From positions 11,688,435 through 11,752,434 of the forward strand of contig NC_064538.1 in assembly GCF_023856365.1 (NCBI RefSeq): 64,000 bases of DNA. The letters are read 5' to 3'. The notes under the pieces were generated by a model. It had not been told where the DNA came from, did not search any database, and saw only the letters and a program-made list of their open reading frames with translations. Positions within the stretch are counted from its first letter, which is position 1; every line of letters begins with the position of its first letter. This stretch comes from Brienomyrus brachyistius (Eukaryota; Chordata; Actinopteri; Osteoglossiformes; Mormyridae). The translations under genes and the position numbers were made by a program. This document shows, in pieces, positions 62,216 to 64,000 of this stretch.

Positions 62216-62481
62216 ATCTTTTTTTATTCACCCGACAGGCAGGCACACAGCACCAGTGAGCTGCATACCTACTGCGCTGTCACTGGAGAGGAGCCCAGAG
62301 TCTGTGTGGCCGCAAAGCCGTCTCTGCTCCCTGTAAACCGTGTTGTAAATGCCGCGTGGCCTCCTGAGAGCGTTCAGGAACCATGCTGTTTGCGGCCCAT
62401 CCTGTGTGTGTGTAATATGTATGTAAAAATGAATGCTGTCATTTCTGCAGTGAATGACTTTCTCCTTTCCTTTCCTCACAG

Positions 62482-62578
62482 TACTGGTATGACGGCGATG
62501 ACGTCGGTGACCTGGCGGTGGATTTCTCCATTGTTTGGGATGGGGACTTCTTCATCGACAAGCCGGTTACGATGAAAG
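62482..62578 (+). CDS. plxna3: plxna3 exon: linker before PSI3
   Basis: Encodes YWYDGDDVGDLAVDFSIVWD then GDFFIDKPVTMK and the first base of an Ala codon. The VVWxGxFxIDxP pattern is conserved in plexin-As; the IDKP form with Asp-Gly-Asp-Phe before it resembles PLXNA3. Acceptor ctcctttcctttcctcacag at 62481, donor G|GTACAT at 62579. Length 97 nt, phase 0 in and 1 out. A second plausible acceptor (tttctgcag, ending 62450) lies 31 bp upstream and would put a TGA stop directly in frame. Confidence 0.94.
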
Positions 62579-63635
62579 GTACATCACAACACTGCTGCTT
62601 TGTGCTTCTGCGCAATGGCTGGTTTATTATTACACAGCTGTCAGCTTGGGAGAGAGTACTGGTAAGAGGTCTCTGTTTTCAGAAGTCTCACTCATCTCCA
62701 GAAGAGAACATTTGCCCCCTAGTGGTACGCTGCGTGCAATACTTTCCACAACAAACATTATTTAAACCGAGAGAAATATATACATATTATAATATTATTG
62801 CACTCCTCTCCTCTGTGTAAAGATATTTAGATGATTGTTTCAAAATATAGGAAATACCACTGTAATTAACACTGCCAGGATTGATTTCCGCTTAAGCGAA
62901 ATGCATATGTAAATGAGGCACACAGTCACTGAAATATATAAATGCACAGAGTCAAAGGGACTCGCAGTTTATACATCTTTTGAGCAGCATCTCTGCTTAT
63001 GTAACGAGACCTTTTCAGTCCCATTATCTTGATGAGCAAAATATTGCACAGTATTGAAAATTGAAAAACTAGCTCTCGGGCTCCAGCGATCTGAATGCCG
63101 ATTGTTACGGGCAGCACCATTCTGGATGACAGGTCCTCTTTGTTACTTTTCCGGCGATTGGCGGGACGATTTTGCCGCCTGCTGATTTTTGCGAGCCTCT
63201 CCCTTTCATTACGCTAAACTCATGACACGGAGGCGAAATGGACCGCCCCGCTCGTGCTGTCGGAGGGAGAATGTTTAATCTCCACTGCTGGCGGGGCCGC
63301 CTGATCGGCGGCGGCTCTGTCCTCGCTCGGCCAGCCTGGCAGATTTCATCGCTCTGTCAAGTCAGCGATTGGCTTTTGTGTGAAGATTAGCGGCGAGGCG
63401 CCCGCGTGTGCAGCAGCCTATCTGATAGGACTTTCAGCCTGCGCCGGTCAATAACCATCCGTGCTGCCCTTACTCCTGCGATGCTGTTATCGGAGCTGAG
63501 CACGCCATTGCTCTCGGTCAGGGGGCAGGACGGAGTGGCGGAGGGCGGGCAGCCCCCGGCCCTGAAAAACCACGCTCCTGGGAAACCAATCTTCCTGCGT
63601 GTGTGACTGACTCCTCTGCCCCCCGCCCCCCCCAG
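62579..63635 (+). other. plxna3: Intron of plxna3 before the PSI3 exon
   Basis: 1057 bp. The left half is AT-rich; the right half (about 63130-63600) is CpG-rich with several CCAAT/ATTGG and GGCGGG-type motifs and may be regulatory. It ends in a C-rich acceptor tract. Confidence 0.85.
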
Positions 63636-63826
63636 CCCTGCTGTACAAATGCGAGGCTCAGCGGGAGAGCTGCGGCCTGTGTCTGAGGGCAGACAGCGCC
63701 TTTGACTGCGGCTGGTGCCTAGCTGACAGGAAGTGCCTCTTGCGGCAGCACTGCCACGCCCCCGAGCAAAACTGGATGCACCAGAACCGTCGCAGCGTGC
63801 GCTGCAGCCACCCCCGCATAACCAAG
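63636..63826 (+). CDS. plxna3: plxna3 exon: PSI3
   Basis: The first two bases complete Ala; the exon then reads LLYKCEAQRESCGLCLRADS, AFDCGWCLADRKCLLRQHC and, at its end, VRCSHPRITK. Eight cysteines with the ESCGLCL and CGWC cores make a complete PSI domain in one exon. RCSHPRIT immediately before the first canonical IPT repeat is a PLXNA3-like ending. The acceptor follows a C-rich tract ending ccccccccag at 63635; the donor is AAG|GTACAT at 63827. Length 191 nt, phase 1 in and 0 out. The next exon (first canonical IPT) is beyond the window. Confidence 0.96.
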
Positions 63827-64000
63827 GTACATCTGGTTCCTGCGCCTCCCTGCTGCGAGTGTGTGTCAGACCTTAGGTGTGTTTGTGGTTCCCCCATCTC
63901 CGCACACCCGCATGCCGTGTACCCTGGGCGGGGGGCATTCTTTACACGCCTGTCTTGACACGTCTGCGGCCGCATGCAGATATGGCCACTCGCTGGACCC
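63827..64000 (+). other. plxna3: Start of the next plxna3 intron
   Basis: Begins with the donor GTACAT after AAG. The remaining 174 bp hold nothing recognisable; the next exon is outside the window. Confidence 0.85.

Larger units (their letters stand above)
54979..62481 (+). other. plxna3: Intron of plxna3 before the PSI3-proximal linker exon
   Basis: About 7.5 kb. Contains a (CA)n at 55723, C runs near 56580, 61772 and 62201, and otherwise unremarkable sequence. The open frames at 55.8-56.5 and 57.7-58.5 kb have no domain resemblance. Confidence 0.85.
26852..63826 (+). other. plxna3: Plexin-A gene, probable plxna3: nine-exon extracellular segment (5' and 3' incomplete)
   Basis: Plexin-As are single-pass receptors that, with neuropilins, transduce class 3 semaphorin signals in axon and vessel guidance; zebrafish plxna3 is known for motor axon pathfinding. 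Nine exons with AG/GT borders join in one frame into 407 codons. They encode the Sema C-terminus, PSI1, linker, PSI2, IPT-like segment and PSI3, in the order expected for the family. Each of the three PSI modules has the expected eight cysteines when exons are joined (5+2+1, 1+6+1, 7 then 1 in the last exon). The sequence near PSI3 (ALLYKC, RCSHPRIT, GDFFIDKP) fits PLXNA3 better than A1, A2 or A4, from memory of those families. The large exon with the signal peptide and most of Sema must lie to the left; remaining IPT, membrane and GAP exons lie to the right. The plexin-A call is near certain; the A3 assignment is less so. Confidence 0.85.

Noticed and set aside
1..64000. CRISPR arrays, operons, rRNA or intact tRNA genes
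   Set aside because: None seen; the spliced vertebrate gene and simple repeats explain the window, and the tandem repeats lack unique spacers.

Overview
The window looks like a piece of a ray-finned fish genome. It is almost entirely intron, with large spliced-gene architecture, many (TG)n and C-run microsatellites, tRNA-like SINE fragments of types common in fish, and a decayed Tc1/mariner transposase. No bacterial, viral or organellar genes were seen.

One protein-coding gene explains all the convincing coding sequence: a class A plexin on the + strand, most like PLXNA3. Nine consecutive exons are present (26852-26992, 31248-31348, 37878-38001, 38202-38352, 39118-39217, 44304-44418, 54778-54978, 62482-62578, 63636-63826). 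Each is bounded by AG/GT. Joined, they read 407 codons without interruption, and the splice phases fit at every junction (0-0, 0-2, 2-0, 0-1, 1-2, 2-0, 0-0, 0-1, 1-0). The encoded stretch runs from the last part of the Sema domain through PSI1, an IPT-like linker, PSI2, the next IPT-like segment and PSI3. All of this is extracellular. The signal peptide, most of the Sema domain, the later IPT repeats, the transmembrane helix and the cytoplasmic GAP region lie outside the window. Family identification rests on recalled plexin-A sequences: the GDF.IDKP, ALLYKC and RCSHPRIT segments are closer to PLXNA3 than to A1, A2 or A4.

Layout. 1-26851: one very long intron (its 5' end is off the window) lying after the large Sema exon; it holds a possible hAT remnant at the left edge, a Tc1 relic near 16.6 kb, a 21-bp GC-box minisatellite at 20.8 kb, and several microsatellites. 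26852-39217: five exons, with SINE fragments and an AT palindrome in the introns. 39218-62481: long introns of about 5.1, 10.4 and 7.5 kb, rich in CA/TG and poly-C tracts, with CpG-rich patches near 51.7-53.0 kb. 62482-64000: two exons and a CpG-rich intronic patch.

The most interesting signals concern splicing of the plexin gene: a UG repeat just upstream of a frame-preserving Sema exon, a donor-like sequence re-created at the next exon junction, and a decoy acceptor that would insert an immediate stop. There is also an extra cysteine beside a glycosylation site, and an eight-copy 21-bp array carrying one Sp1-type GC box per unit. I did not find a convincing new multi-gene system.
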